Assembly: GCA_028687155.1 (NCBI GenBank)
Contig: JAQUAR010000130.1
Coordinates: 1-5,389 of the forward strand
DNA length: 5,389 nt
Direction: 5' to 3'
Origin: Methylacidiphilaceae bacterium
Lineage (GTDB): Bacteria; Verrucomicrobiota; Verrucomicrobiia; Methylacidiphilales; Methylacidiphilaceae
The notes under the pieces were generated by a model. It had not been told where the DNA came from. It did no database searches and saw only the letters and a program-made list of their open reading frames with translations. Positions within the stretch are counted from its first letter, which is position 1. Each line of letters opens with the position of its first letter. Shown here one piece after another: positions 1 to 5,389 of this stretch. The position numbers and the translations under genes are program-made.

Positions 1-107
1 CTCCGTCGAGAAACCGGATACTGCCGGATGATTTCGTCCGCCTTCCGCTCGAACTCGGCTCCTGGAGCCTCCGTCCCAGGAAGCAGGGGTTGATCGGGTC
101 CTACCAT
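1..107 (-). CDS. nuoE: NADH-quinone oxidoreductase subunit E (NuoE), N-terminal fragment
   Basis: This is the first 35 codons of a minus-strand gene that continues past the left edge. It starts at ATG 107-105, 19 bases after the nuoD stop, behind a strong Shine-Dalgarno sequence (GGGAGGA, 9 nt spacing). An ATG at 127-125 overlapping the nuoD stop is not the start because it meets a stop after eight codons. The visible peptide has a Pro/Glu-rich lead and then ADEIIRQYPVSRR, which matches the N-terminal helix of the 24-kDa thioredoxin-like subunit, where 'I..(R/K)YP..R' precedes a Leu/Pro-rich segment. In the family, NuoE carries the [2Fe-2S] cluster N1a next to NuoF in the NADH-oxidising tip of complex I; the cluster cysteines lie outside this window. 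Position directly after nuoD fits the standard nuoB-C-D-E order. The call rests on a short peptide plus gene order. Confidence 0.8.
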   Translation of the reverse strand, partial: MVGPDQPLLPGTEAPGAEFERKADEIIRQYPVSRR

Positions 108-116
108 GCCAACTCG

Positions 117-123
117 TCCTCCC
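117..123 (-). promoter_or_regulatory. Shine-Dalgarno sequence of nuoE
   Basis: The minus strand reads GGGAGGA here, ending 9 nt before the ATG at 107. It decides the nuoE start over the upstream ATG at 127, whose frame stops after eight codons. It is the strongest ribosome-binding site in the window. Confidence 0.7.
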
Positions 124-126
124 GCA

Positions 127-1362
127 TTATCGATCGCACTCGCCCATGACGAAATCGAGACTGCCCAGAATGGCCACGACATCCGCAATCAGATGTCCGG
201 GTAGCAGTTTCGGCAAGACGCTCAAGCTCATGAAGCTCGGTGCACGGATCTTCAGCCGGTAAGGCACCCCGCCTCCCTTGCTGAGGATGTAAAACCCAAG
301 CTCGCCCTTCGGGTTTTCCGCGCCGAAGTAGACCTCTCCTGGTGGGGCGGTGATTCCTTCGGTCACGATCATGAAATGTTGAATCAGCTCCTCCATCTTG
401 GTGAGGACGGTCGCCTTCGCCGGATCGTAGCTCCGAACGTCGTCGACGCAGACCGGTCCGTCCGGAATCCGGGACAGCGCCTGCTGCAGGATCCGCCGGC
501 TCTGGCGCATCTCCTCCACGCGGGCGACGAAGCGATCATAACAGTCGCCCGTGCTCCCGAGAACCATATCAAAGTCATATTGTTCGTAGCCGAGGTAGGG
601 AGTCTTCTTGCGCAGATCGAGTTCTACCCCGGAGGCGCGGAGGTTCGGGCCGCTCAGCCCGTAGTCGAGCGCATCGTCTGGCGGGATGATGCCGATCCCC
701 TTCGTCCGATCGACAAAAATGCGGTTGCGGCAGAGCAGCTTGTCGAGCTCGTCGACCCGTGCGCCAAATTGATCCACGAAGGCCATCGCCCGATCGACCC
801 AACCCGCGGGCAGATCCCGGGCGACACCGCCAACCCGGGTATAAGTCGTGGTGAATCGGGCACCCGTCAACTCCTCGATCAGCGAGTAGATCTTTTCCCG
901 TTCGGTAAAGATGTAGAGAAAGACCGAAATCGCCCCGCAATCCATTGCAAAGGCCCCCACTCCCAGAAGATGGGAGGAGATTCGAGCCAGTTCGCAGCAG
1001 ATGACCCGAATCGCCTGGCAGCGGGGCGGAACCGTCCAGCCCATCAACTTTTCCACGGCGCAGGCGTAGGCAACGTTGTTCGCCAGCGGAGCCAGGTAGT
1101 CGAGGCGGTCGGTATAGGGAATGAACTGATTGTACTGCATGTTCTCGGCGATCTTTTCGTCGCCGCGATGCAGATACCCGATTACCGGATCCGCTTTCAC
1201 CACGGTCTCTCCATCCAACTCGAGAAGGATCTGAAGCACGCCGTGCGTGCTCGGATGGGAGGGCCCCAGATTGACAATGAGCCGTTCCCCGGCGGGGGCA
1301 TCCGAAAGGTCTTCGGTGCGAAGTGGAACTCTCTGGTCCAGGAGTCCGGTGGGTGCCGTCAT
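127..1362 (-). CDS. nuoD: NADH-quinone oxidoreductase subunit D (NuoD, 49-kDa subunit)
   Basis: This is a full-length 411-residue NuoD, close to the usual length of unfused family members. It is a core subunit of the complex I peripheral arm and, with NuoB, forms the quinone-reduction pocket at the membrane interface. It opens with a conserved LGPSHPSTHG block (residues 32-41), followed by IGYLHRGDEK (61-70), YTDRLDYL (83-90), a GLSGPNLRASG block (235-245), KIRAPSF (371-377) and the typical C-terminal SLDFVMGECDR. By motif alignment with Thermus Nqo4, His40, Tyr89 and Asp141 correspond to the quinone-site His38, Tyr87 and Asp139. The start ATG (1362-1360) overlaps the nuoC stop as ATGA and has an AGAGGA ribosome-binding site 6 nt upstream. 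The gene is separate from nuoC, not the fused nuoCD of enterobacteria. The stop TAA is at 129-127. A long open frame on the opposite strand is a GC-rich shadow. Confidence 0.97.
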   Translation of the reverse strand: MTAPTGLLDQRVPLRTEDLSDAPAGERLIVNLGPSHPSTHGVLQILLELDGETVVKADPVIGYLHRGDEKIAENMQYNQFIPYTDRLDYLAPLANNVAYACAVEKLMGWTVPPRCQAIRVICCELARISSHLLGVGAFAMDCGAISVFLYIFTEREKIYSLIEELTGARFTTTYTRVGGVARDLPAGWVDRAMAFVDQFGARVDELDKLLCRNRIFVDRTKGIGIIPPDDALDYGLSGPNLRASGVELDLRKKTPYLGYEQYDFDMVLGSTGDCYDRFVARVEEMRQSRRILQQALSRIPDGPVCVDDVRSYDPAKATVLTKMEELIQHFMIVTEGITAPPGEVYFGAENPKGELGFYILSKGGGVPYRLKIRAPSFMSLSVLPKLLPGHLIADVVAILGSLDFVMGECDR

Positions 1363-1946
1363 GGATTTTCCTCTGGCAGTGCGTCCGCGGGATGGGCACG
1401 AGGCTCTCGCCGCCCGCTCTCCTCGGCAGGTTGCGTCACATAGGGACCGCCATCCATCGGGGCGGGACGGGAGAAAGCCTCCCCTCCGGCATCGCTCGCC
1501 TTCCCTTCAAGCGGGAAGTCTTTGCGCAGCGGGAAAAAGGGATATTCCTCCCACATCAGGATACGGCGGAGATCGGGATGTCCGGCAAACCGGATTCCCA
1601 TCATGTCGAAGGCCTCCCGCTCTTGCCAATTCGCCGTGGCAAACAGTGCGGCGAGCGACGGGACCAGCGGCTCCTCTCCTCCCACACGACCTTTCAGACG
1701 AAGGAGCAGCCCGGAATCCGGAGAAAAAAAGTGATAGACCATTTCGAACCGGGTCTCTTCTCCCCAGTGATCGATCGGCGTGAGATCGACCAGCGTCCGA
1801 TAGCCCATCTCCTTGAGCAGCTTGGCTGTCTCCTCCACGGCGGCAAGTTCGATCCGCACCGTCGTCTCGCCGCGAAACTCGTCTACTCCCTGAATGCTCG
1901 ACCCCAGGTTCGCCCGAAGCCTCTCTACTGCTTCCGCATTCGTCAT
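1359..1946 (-). CDS. nuoC: NADH-quinone oxidoreductase subunit C (NuoC, 30-kDa subunit)
   Basis: NuoC is a cofactor-free structural core subunit of the complex I peripheral arm that packs against NuoD and NuoB. The family signature is complete: ANWQEREAFDMMGIRF followed by AGHPDLRRIL (residues 106-130 from the ATG), then the WEEYPFFPLRKDFPLEG ending. I chose ATG 1946-1944 (195 residues, MTNAEAVERLR...) because a weak GGA lies 9 nt upstream and this is where family members usually begin. A GTG at 1979-1977 would add 11 residues (MGRITRFGIQI) and shorten the gap to nuoB from 60 to 27 nt, but has no Shine-Dalgarno sequence. After the conserved core there is a tail of about 47 residues rich in Gly, Pro, Glu and Arg, probably disordered. 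The stop TGA overlaps the nuoD start. Confidence 0.95.
   Translation of the reverse strand: MTNAEAVERLRANLGSSIQGVDEFRGETTVRIELAAVEETAKLLKEMGYRTLVDLTPIDHWGEETRFEMVYHFFSPDSGLLLRLKGRVGGEEPLVPSLAALFATANWQEREAFDMMGIRFAGHPDLRRILMWEEYPFFPLRKDFPLEGKASDAGGEAFSRPAPMDGGPYVTQPAEESGRREPRAHPADALPEENP
1369..1374 (-). promoter_or_regulatory. Shine-Dalgarno sequence of nuoD
   Basis: AGAGGA on the minus strand, 6 nt before the nuoD ATG, lies inside the last codons of nuoC. Together with the ATGA overlap it suggests coupled translation of NuoC and NuoD. Confidence 0.6.
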
Positions 1947-2006
1947 GATCTGGATTCCGAACCGTGTAATCCGCCCCACTTCGCTTGAGTCGCGCCGCAG
2001 CCTTCT

Positions 2007-2516
2007 TCAGGCCACCTGCTTCAGGCGACGCAGGGAGGGATCGCCCTCGATCTTGGCTTGGATGCGCAGGAGCCCGTCCAAAAACGCCTCCGGCCGCGGG
2101 GGACAACCAGAGATGTAGACATCGACGGGAAGGAGCCGGTCAATGCCCTGGAGCACCGCATAGCTTCGATACATCCCCCCGCTCGAAGCACAGGCCCCCA
2201 TGGCGATCACCCACTTAGGCTCCGGCATTTGATCGTAAATCCGTTTTACCGCGTACGCCATCTTGTACGTTACCGTTCCTGCCACGACCATCAGATCTGC
2301 CTGCCGCGGAGAAAACCGCATCACCTCGGCTCCGAAACGGGCGACATCGAAACGCGCGCAGGAGGCGGCCATGAGCTCGATCGCGCAGCAGGCCAAGCCC
2401 ATCGGCATCGGCCAGATCGAGTTTTTTCGCATCCAATTGATAGCGGAATCGACGGTCGTAAGGACGACATCTCCCTCGACCTTGGAGTTATAGCTGAGCT
2501 CTTGCGTCTGCCCCAT
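2007..2516 (-). CDS. nuoB: NADH-quinone oxidoreductase subunit B (NuoB, PSST subunit)
   Basis: NuoB is the complex I core subunit that binds the terminal [4Fe-4S] cluster N2, which passes electrons to quinone at the NuoB/NuoD interface. From ATG 2516-2514 the protein has 169 residues. All four N2 ligands are present: the tandem Cys43-Cys44 in GLACCAIEL, Cys109 in MGACASSGG and Cys138 in ISGCPPRPE, equivalent to E. coli Cys63, 64, 129 and 158. The N-terminal block [20 protein letters not shown] and the [28 protein letters not shown] segment are typical. A TTG at 2555-2553 would add 13 residues, but it is a rare start and the extra stretch does not look conserved; neither start has a good Shine-Dalgarno sequence. 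It is the first nuo gene here: a gene on the other strand begins 112 bp upstream, where nuoA would be expected. Confidence 0.96.
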   Translation of the reverse strand: MGQTQELSYNSKVEGDVVLTTVDSAINWMRKNSIWPMPMGLACCAIELMAASCARFDVARFGAEVMRFSPRQADLMVVAGTVTYKMAYAVKRIYDQMPEPKWVIAMGACASSGGMYRSYAVLQGIDRLLPVDVYISGCPPRPEAFLDGLLRIQAKIEGDPSLRRLKQVA

Positions 2517-2628
2517 ACGCGTCAATCTAACGGGGACAGCCTCGGCAGCAAGCAAAAAGGTCCGCTTCGATCGCTATGCCTCTTTGATTTCGCAAAGGCA
2601 GTTTTGCTGCTACCATTCAAAAGAGTCG
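2517..2628. promoter_or_regulatory. Divergent intergenic region between nuoB and the phosphatase-like gene
   Basis: The 112 bp between the divergent ATGs should hold promoters for both groups. On the plus strand the best candidate is an extended -10, TGC-TACCAT (2608-2616), with TTCGCA (2589-2594) 16 nt upstream as a possible -35. It would start transcription only a few bases before ATG 2629, so the message would have a very short leader, consistent with the poor Shine-Dalgarno (AAGAG, 3 nt away). On the minus strand I see no convincing -35/-10 pair for nuoB. I see no clear operator, riboswitch or small gene. The promoter assignment is inference from motif matching by eye. Confidence 0.35.
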
Positions 2629-3138
2629 ATGTGCGCAAACCTGCTTTTCATCTGCACGGGTAACTATTACCGGAGCCGTTTTGCGGAAGTAGTCTTCAAC
2701 TTTTACTCGTCTGCTCGGGATCTGCCCTGGCGAGCCTCTTCCCGAGGTCTTGCCGTAGGAGCCGCTCCCTTTCCGATCTCTCCGTTTGCCCGCTCCCGCT
2801 TGCAAGAGCTCGGGATCCCGCTTCCCCGCACGATCCGATCGCCGATCTGCCTCCGGGAAGCCGACCTAGCTCAAGCGGACCGCGCGATTGCGCTCCAGGA
2901 ATGGGAACATCGCCCGATGATCGCCCGCCTCTTCCCCCAGTGGCTCGACCGAATCTCTTTCTGGGATATCGACGACGTCGATCGACTGCCCGCTGCCTTC
3001 GCTCTCTCCAAGATCGAGAACCGCGTGCATCTTTTGCTGGAAGAGCTTGCCGGAGACCAATCCGCGGGAGCCCTGCGGAAAACGACCCTGCAGACGACGG
3101 GAGCCAACTGGCCCCGAAACACCGAGCGGCTTGCCTGA
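2629..3138 (+). CDS. Low-molecular-weight protein-tyrosine-phosphatase-like protein
   Basis: This 169-residue protein belongs to the low-molecular-weight phosphotyrosine phosphatase fold family, whose members are cytosolic and use a Cys nucleophile in a CX5RS P-loop. Here the loop is at the very N-terminus after a hydrophobic strand: ICTGNYYRSRFAE, with Cys9 as the predicted nucleophile and Arg15-Ser16 closing the loop. The typical family loop is CxGNxCRSPxAE, so the second Cys is Tyr and the Pro is Arg. A C-terminal FWDIDDVDRLP segment (about 105-115) sits where the general-acid Asp loop normally lies, followed by a helix (KIENRVHLLLEEL). I chose ATG 2629 because it places the P-loop strand at residues 3-9, as usual; an in-frame TTG at 2584 would add 15 residues. 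The true substrate (phosphotyrosine, phosphoarginine, arsenate or other) cannot be told from sequence. It may share a transcript with hisC, which starts 42 bp downstream. Confidence 0.82.
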   Translation: MCANLLFICTGNYYRSRFAEVVFNFYSSARDLPWRASSRGLAVGAAPFPISPFARSRLQELGIPLPRTIRSPICLREADLAQADRAIALQEWEHRPMIARLFPQWLDRISFWDIDDVDRLPAAFALSKIENRVHLLLEELAGDQSAGALRKTTLQTTGANWPRNTERLA

Positions 3139-3140
3139 CA

Positions 3141-3161
3141 CCAAGCAAACCTTTAGCTTGG
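3141..3161 (+). other. Inverted repeat between the phosphatase-like gene and hisC
   Basis: CCAAGC (3141-3146) and GCTTGG (3156-3161) are perfect complements around a 9-nt loop, within which two further A-T pairs could form past an A/A mismatch. It fills half of the 42-bp gap and ends 19 nt before the hisC GTG. No T-run follows, so it is not a standard intrinsic terminator. It could be an RNA hairpin influencing hisC expression, or chance. Confidence 0.3.
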
Positions 3162-3180
3162 GCCAGACAACGACCTATCC

Positions 3181-4311
3181 GTGACCACCCTCGAAGACCT
3201 CGTCAACCCAGGAATCCTTTCCCTGACTCCGTATGAACCCGGCAAGCCGATCGACGAGCTTGCCCGCGAGCAAGGCTTTACGCCGGATCAAATCTGCAAG
3301 CTCGCTTCGAACGAAAATCCCCTCGGCCCCTCTCCCCTGGCCCTCCAGGCACTCCAAGAGGCCCTGCCGCACATCCATCTCTATCCGGACGGAGCCGGTC
3401 GGCTCCTCCGGGAAGCCATTGCACGACACCACGACCTCTCAGTGGAAAACGTCGTTCTGGGCAACGGGTCGAATGAGATCATCGAGTTCCTCTTCCACGT
3501 CTTCGTGCTGCCGAGAACCCATGAAGCGCTCTGCTCCCGCCATGCTTTTGCCGTCTATCGGCTGATGGCCCAACTCTTTGACGCTCCTTGCCGCGAAACG
3601 CCCGATCCCGAGTTCCGCCACGACCTGACGGCCATGAGGAAGTCCATCGGACCGAACACCCGGTTGATCTTTTTGACGAGCCCGAACAATCCAACGGGAA
3701 CTCGCATCCCCAATCGCGAGCTTGAGGAGTTCGTTCGCGCCGCTCCGGCTCATGCCGTCGTCGCCCTCGACGAGGCCTATATCGATTTTCTCGACGATCC
3801 GCCTCCGAGCGTCGCTTGGGTGCGGGAAGGAAAAAATGTCGTACTGCTGCGCACCTTCTCCAAGATGCAGGGTCTGGCCGGGCTCCGCATCGGCTATGCC
3901 CTCGCGCCCGCCCCCATCGCTTCCTTGCTGCAGCGCGCCCGCCAGCCTTTCAATACCAATTTGCTGGCGCAAGCCGCGGCCGTCGCCGCGCTGGAAGACC
4001 ATGAGCATCGGGAAAAGACACGACAAATCGTGCGGGCAGGACGCATTCGCCTGGAGGAATCCTTCGCTCGCCAGGGCCTCCCGTTCGTCCCTTCGTCCGC
4101 CAACTTCGTCATGGTTCGGGTCGGCAACGGGGATGCCCTCTTCCACAGCCTGCTTCGTCATGGATGGATCATCCGTCCGTTGAAAAGCTACGGGCTGGCC
4201 GAGTGGGTGCGGGTCACCATCGGCACCCCGGAGCAGGTGACGCGTTTTCTGGAGATCTTTCCGACCGCCCTGCAGGAGACCGCAGCAGCACCGGATTCGA
4301 CAGGGCGATGA
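3181..4311 (+). CDS. hisC: HisC-type histidinol-phosphate/aromatic aminotransferase
   Basis: This is a PLP-dependent fold type I aminotransferase (class I/II) of 376 residues, a normal HisC length. HisC converts imidazole acetol phosphate and glutamate to histidinol phosphate; many relatives also aminate prephenate or 4-hydroxyphenylpyruvate. Visible landmarks are the N-terminal [16 protein letters not shown] (15-30), [11 protein letters not shown] (41-51), LGNGSNEII (93-101), SPNNPTGT (167-174, Asn170 contacting PLP), LDEAYIDF (196-203, Asp197 pairing with the pyridine nitrogen), the Schiff-base Lys228 in [17 protein letters not shown] with Arg236 for the cofactor phosphate, and Arg344 in WVRVTIGT for the substrate carboxylate. 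The start is GTG 3181 with no clear Shine-Dalgarno sequence; it places the LTPYEPGKP motif where the family has it. The stop overlaps the tyrA start as ATGA. Direct linkage to tyrA suggests a role in tyrosine/phenylalanine synthesis, alone or in addition to histidine. Confidence 0.92.
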   Translation: MTTLEDLVNPGILSLTPYEPGKPIDELAREQGFTPDQICKLASNENPLGPSPLALQALQEALPHIHLYPDGAGRLLREAIARHHDLSVENVVLGNGSNEIIEFLFHVFVLPRTHEALCSRHAFAVYRLMAQLFDAPCRETPDPEFRHDLTAMRKSIGPNTRLIFLTSPNNPTGTRIPNRELEEFVRAAPAHAVVALDEAYIDFLDDPPPSVAWVREGKNVVLLRTFSKMQGLAGLRIGYALAPAPIASLLQRARQPFNTNLLAQAAAVAALEDHEHREKTRQIVRAGRIRLEESFARQGLPFVPSSANFVMVRVGNGDALFHSLLRHGWIIRPLKSYGLAEWVRVTIGTPEQVTRFLEIFPTALQETAAAPDSTGR

Positions 4312-5168
4312 ACCATCCCTTTCCGCTTGCACGCCTATCCATCCTCGGTGCCGGCCTGATCGGCGGCTCGGTAGCCCTCGCGGCGCGGCGGCTCGCTCTC
4401 TGCCGAGAGCTCGTGCTCTACAGTCGAGAGCCGGAAAAAGAAGCGGTGAGGGCGGCGGGGATCGCAGACCTCGTGACGGATGACCCCGCCGACGCGGTCC
4501 GAAAGGCGGAGCTTGTCGTCATGGCGCTGCCCATTGCCGCCATGGGCGCGATCCTTCCCGCCATTCGCGGCGCTTTGGAACCCACGGCCGTCGTGACCGA
4601 CACGGCCAGCGTCAAGCTCCCGGCGATGCGCCTTCTGCAGGAAAACCTGGAAGGACGGGCGCGCTGGGTGGGCAGCCATCCGATGAGCGGGGGGGAGCGT
4701 TCGGGCTTCGCCTTTGCCCGATCCAACCTCTTCGAGGGCGCAGTCTCGATTCTGACTCCTCCCGAAGCGGCGGATGGGGAGGCGCTCGCCCTGGTCGAAA
4801 CGTTCTGGCTCGCTTTAGGGTGCCGCGTCATCCAGCTCCCGGCCTCCGAGCACGACCGCCGGGTTGCCGCAGTGAGCCACCTGCCGCACCTCTTGGCGGC
4901 AGTCCTGGTCTGCTCGATGGACAACGAGGCTTTGGAGGTAGCAGGACCGGGTTTTCGCGATATGACGCGCATCGCCGCCGCATCGCCCGAGATGTGGAAC
5001 GAAATCCTTCTGGCGAATGGCGAGAACGTCCTGCTTGCGCTCCGTTCCTTCCTGGCGTGCCTCGAGGAAGCAAGCGAGAGTCTCCAAGACGGAACCTCCT
5101 TCGCCGTGAAGAACCTTTTACGGGAGGCCTCGCAACGGAGGCTCTCCTTCGATCAGCGCCCCTCATGA
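4308..5168 (+). CDS. tyrA: Prephenate/arogenate dehydrogenase (TyrA family)
   Basis: This 286-residue single-domain TyrA has no fused chorismate mutase and no obvious ACT domain. It oxidatively decarboxylates prephenate to 4-hydroxyphenylpyruvate (or arogenate to tyrosine) in the cytosol. The N-terminal Rossmann domain starts with [10 protein letters not shown] (residues 12-21, Gly14/16/19). The second strand ends in LVLYSREPE, with Ser39-Arg40 where NAD-specific enzymes usually have an acidic residue. Catalytic features are Ser101 in DTASVK, His124 in [12 protein letters not shown] (equivalent to Aquifex TyrA His147, with Glu130 at the Glu153 position), SHLPH (190-194), and GFRDMTRIA (215-223), where Arg221 matches the substrate-binding Arg250 of Aquifex. 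The start ATG overlaps the hisC stop (ATGA), and the stop TGA overlaps the next start in the same way. An upstream in-frame ATG at 4164 lies deep in hisC and is not credible. Prephenate versus arogenate preference is open. Confidence 0.92.
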   Translation: MNHPFPLARLSILGAGLIGGSVALAARRLALCRELVLYSREPEKEAVRAAGIADLVTDDPADAVRKAELVVMALPIAAMGAILPAIRGALEPTAVVTDTASVKLPAMRLLQENLEGRARWVGSHPMSGGERSGFAFARSNLFEGAVSILTPPEAADGEALALVETFWLALGCRVIQLPASEHDRRVAAVSHLPHLLAAVLVCSMDNEALEVAGPGFRDMTRIAAASPEMWNEILLANGENVLLALRSFLACLEEASESLQDGTSFAVKNLLREASQRRLSFDQRPS

Positions 5169-5389
5169 ACCATCCCGCGGCTTCTTTGGATGCACCCACG
5201 GGCACGATGCCTCGTTCCCTTCCCGGCTTCCTGGCGCTGCGTTACCTGCGCCCCAGGAGGAGCTTTGTTTCCGTTATCACTCTCCTGTCGCTACTCGGCG
5301 TCACCCTAGGGGTGCTGGTGCTGGTTGTGGTTTTGGCGGTGATGGCGGGCTTCGAGCGAGAGCTGCAGGAAAAGATCATCGGTTTCAAC
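5165..5389 (+). CDS. LolC/LolE-family lipoprotein-releasing ABC permease, N-terminal fragment
   Basis: The first 75 codons are visible and the gene runs off the right edge. The peptide has a short polar lead, then LALRYLRPRRSFVSVIT and a long hydrophobic helix (about residues 34-60: SVITLLSLLGVTLGVLVLVV and on), ending in AVMAGFERELQEKIIGFN. This is the characteristic N-terminus of LolC/LolE permeases: an 'RYL..R....S.I...S..G...GV' first transmembrane segment followed by 'V.AVM.GFE.EL...I.G'. These proteins, with the ATPase LolD, extract lipoproteins from the inner membrane for transfer to the outer membrane. The start ATG overlaps the tyrA stop (ATGA). Met15 (ATG at 5207) is an alternative start closer to the conserved block; neither has a clear Shine-Dalgarno sequence. 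The fragment cannot tell LolC from LolE or a merged LolF-type permease. Its coupling to tyrA is probably organisational rather than functional. Confidence 0.85.
   Translation, partial: MNHPAASLDAPTGTMPRSLPGFLALRYLRPRRSFVSVITLLSLLGVTLGVLVLVVVLAVMAGFERELQEKIIGFN

Noticed and set aside
104..127. ATG at 127-125 overlapping the nuoD stop as a start for nuoE.
   Set aside because: Its frame reaches a stop after eight codons; the ATG at 107 with GGGAGGA upstream gives the NuoE peptide.
376..1443. A 355-codon open frame on the plus strand opposite nuoD.
   Set aside because: It is fully antisense to a clearly conserved NuoD, has no recognisable motifs and is the expected by-product of GC-rich codon use.
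1323..1988. A 221-codon plus-strand open frame opposite nuoC.
   Set aside because: It is antisense to NuoC with its complete family signature; the translation shows no domain and its composition is that of a shadow frame.
3131..3159. TTGCCT and TAGCTT spaced by 17 nt as a possible hisC promoter.
   Set aside because: Only four and three of six positions fit the consensus, and it overlaps the inverted repeat; too weak to annotate.
4164..4307. Upstream in-frame extension of tyrA by 48 codons.
   Set aside because: It would overlap hisC in another frame, and the Rossmann motif GAGLIGG would be moved to about residue 62 instead of its usual place near the N-terminus.
3439..4332. A 297-codon minus-strand open frame opposite hisC.
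   Set aside because: It mirrors the coding pattern of hisC and has no family motif; hisC carries all PLP-enzyme landmarks.

Overview
The window looks like chromosomal DNA from a GC-rich, Gram-negative bacterium. The partial lipoprotein-export permease (LolC/LolE type) at the right edge implies an outer membrane. The wording of the complex I subunits and of the LolC-like N-terminus reminds me of the PVC group, Verrucomicrobiota in particular (possibly a Methylacidimicrobium-like lineage). That placement is recognition from memory, not a computed phylogeny. I see no mobile elements, tRNA or rRNA genes, or CRISPR array; nearly all of the DNA codes for conserved housekeeping proteins.

Left half, minus strand: part of a respiratory complex I operon, read right to left as nuoB (2516-2007), nuoC (1946-1359), nuoD (1362-127) and the first 35 codons of nuoE (107-1, running off the edge). 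These encode the peripheral-arm core: NuoB carries the four cysteine ligands of cluster N2, NuoD carries the quinone-site residues, and NuoC joins them to the hydrophilic arm. nuoC and nuoD overlap by ATGA. The usual first gene, nuoA, is not upstream of nuoB.

Middle: a 112-bp divergent intergenic region (2517-2628) separates the nuo genes from a rightward group.

Right half, plus strand: a small low-molecular-weight phosphatase-like protein (2629-3138), a HisC-type aminotransferase (3181-4311), a TyrA-type prephenate/arogenate dehydrogenase (4308-5168) and the N-terminus of a LolC/LolE-family permease (5165-5389, cut by the edge). hisC-tyrA and tyrA-lolC are joined by 4-bp ATGA overlaps, which suggests one transcript with translational coupling. 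The HisC/TyrA pairing suggests that the aminotransferase also serves tyrosine and phenylalanine synthesis.

I found no convincing undescribed system. The points most worth checking are the absence of nuoA from the head of the nuo cluster, the altered P-loop of the phosphatase-like protein, a Ser-Arg signature in TyrA that suggests NADP+ use, and a 12-bp sequence shared by the start sites of tyrA and the lolC-like gene.
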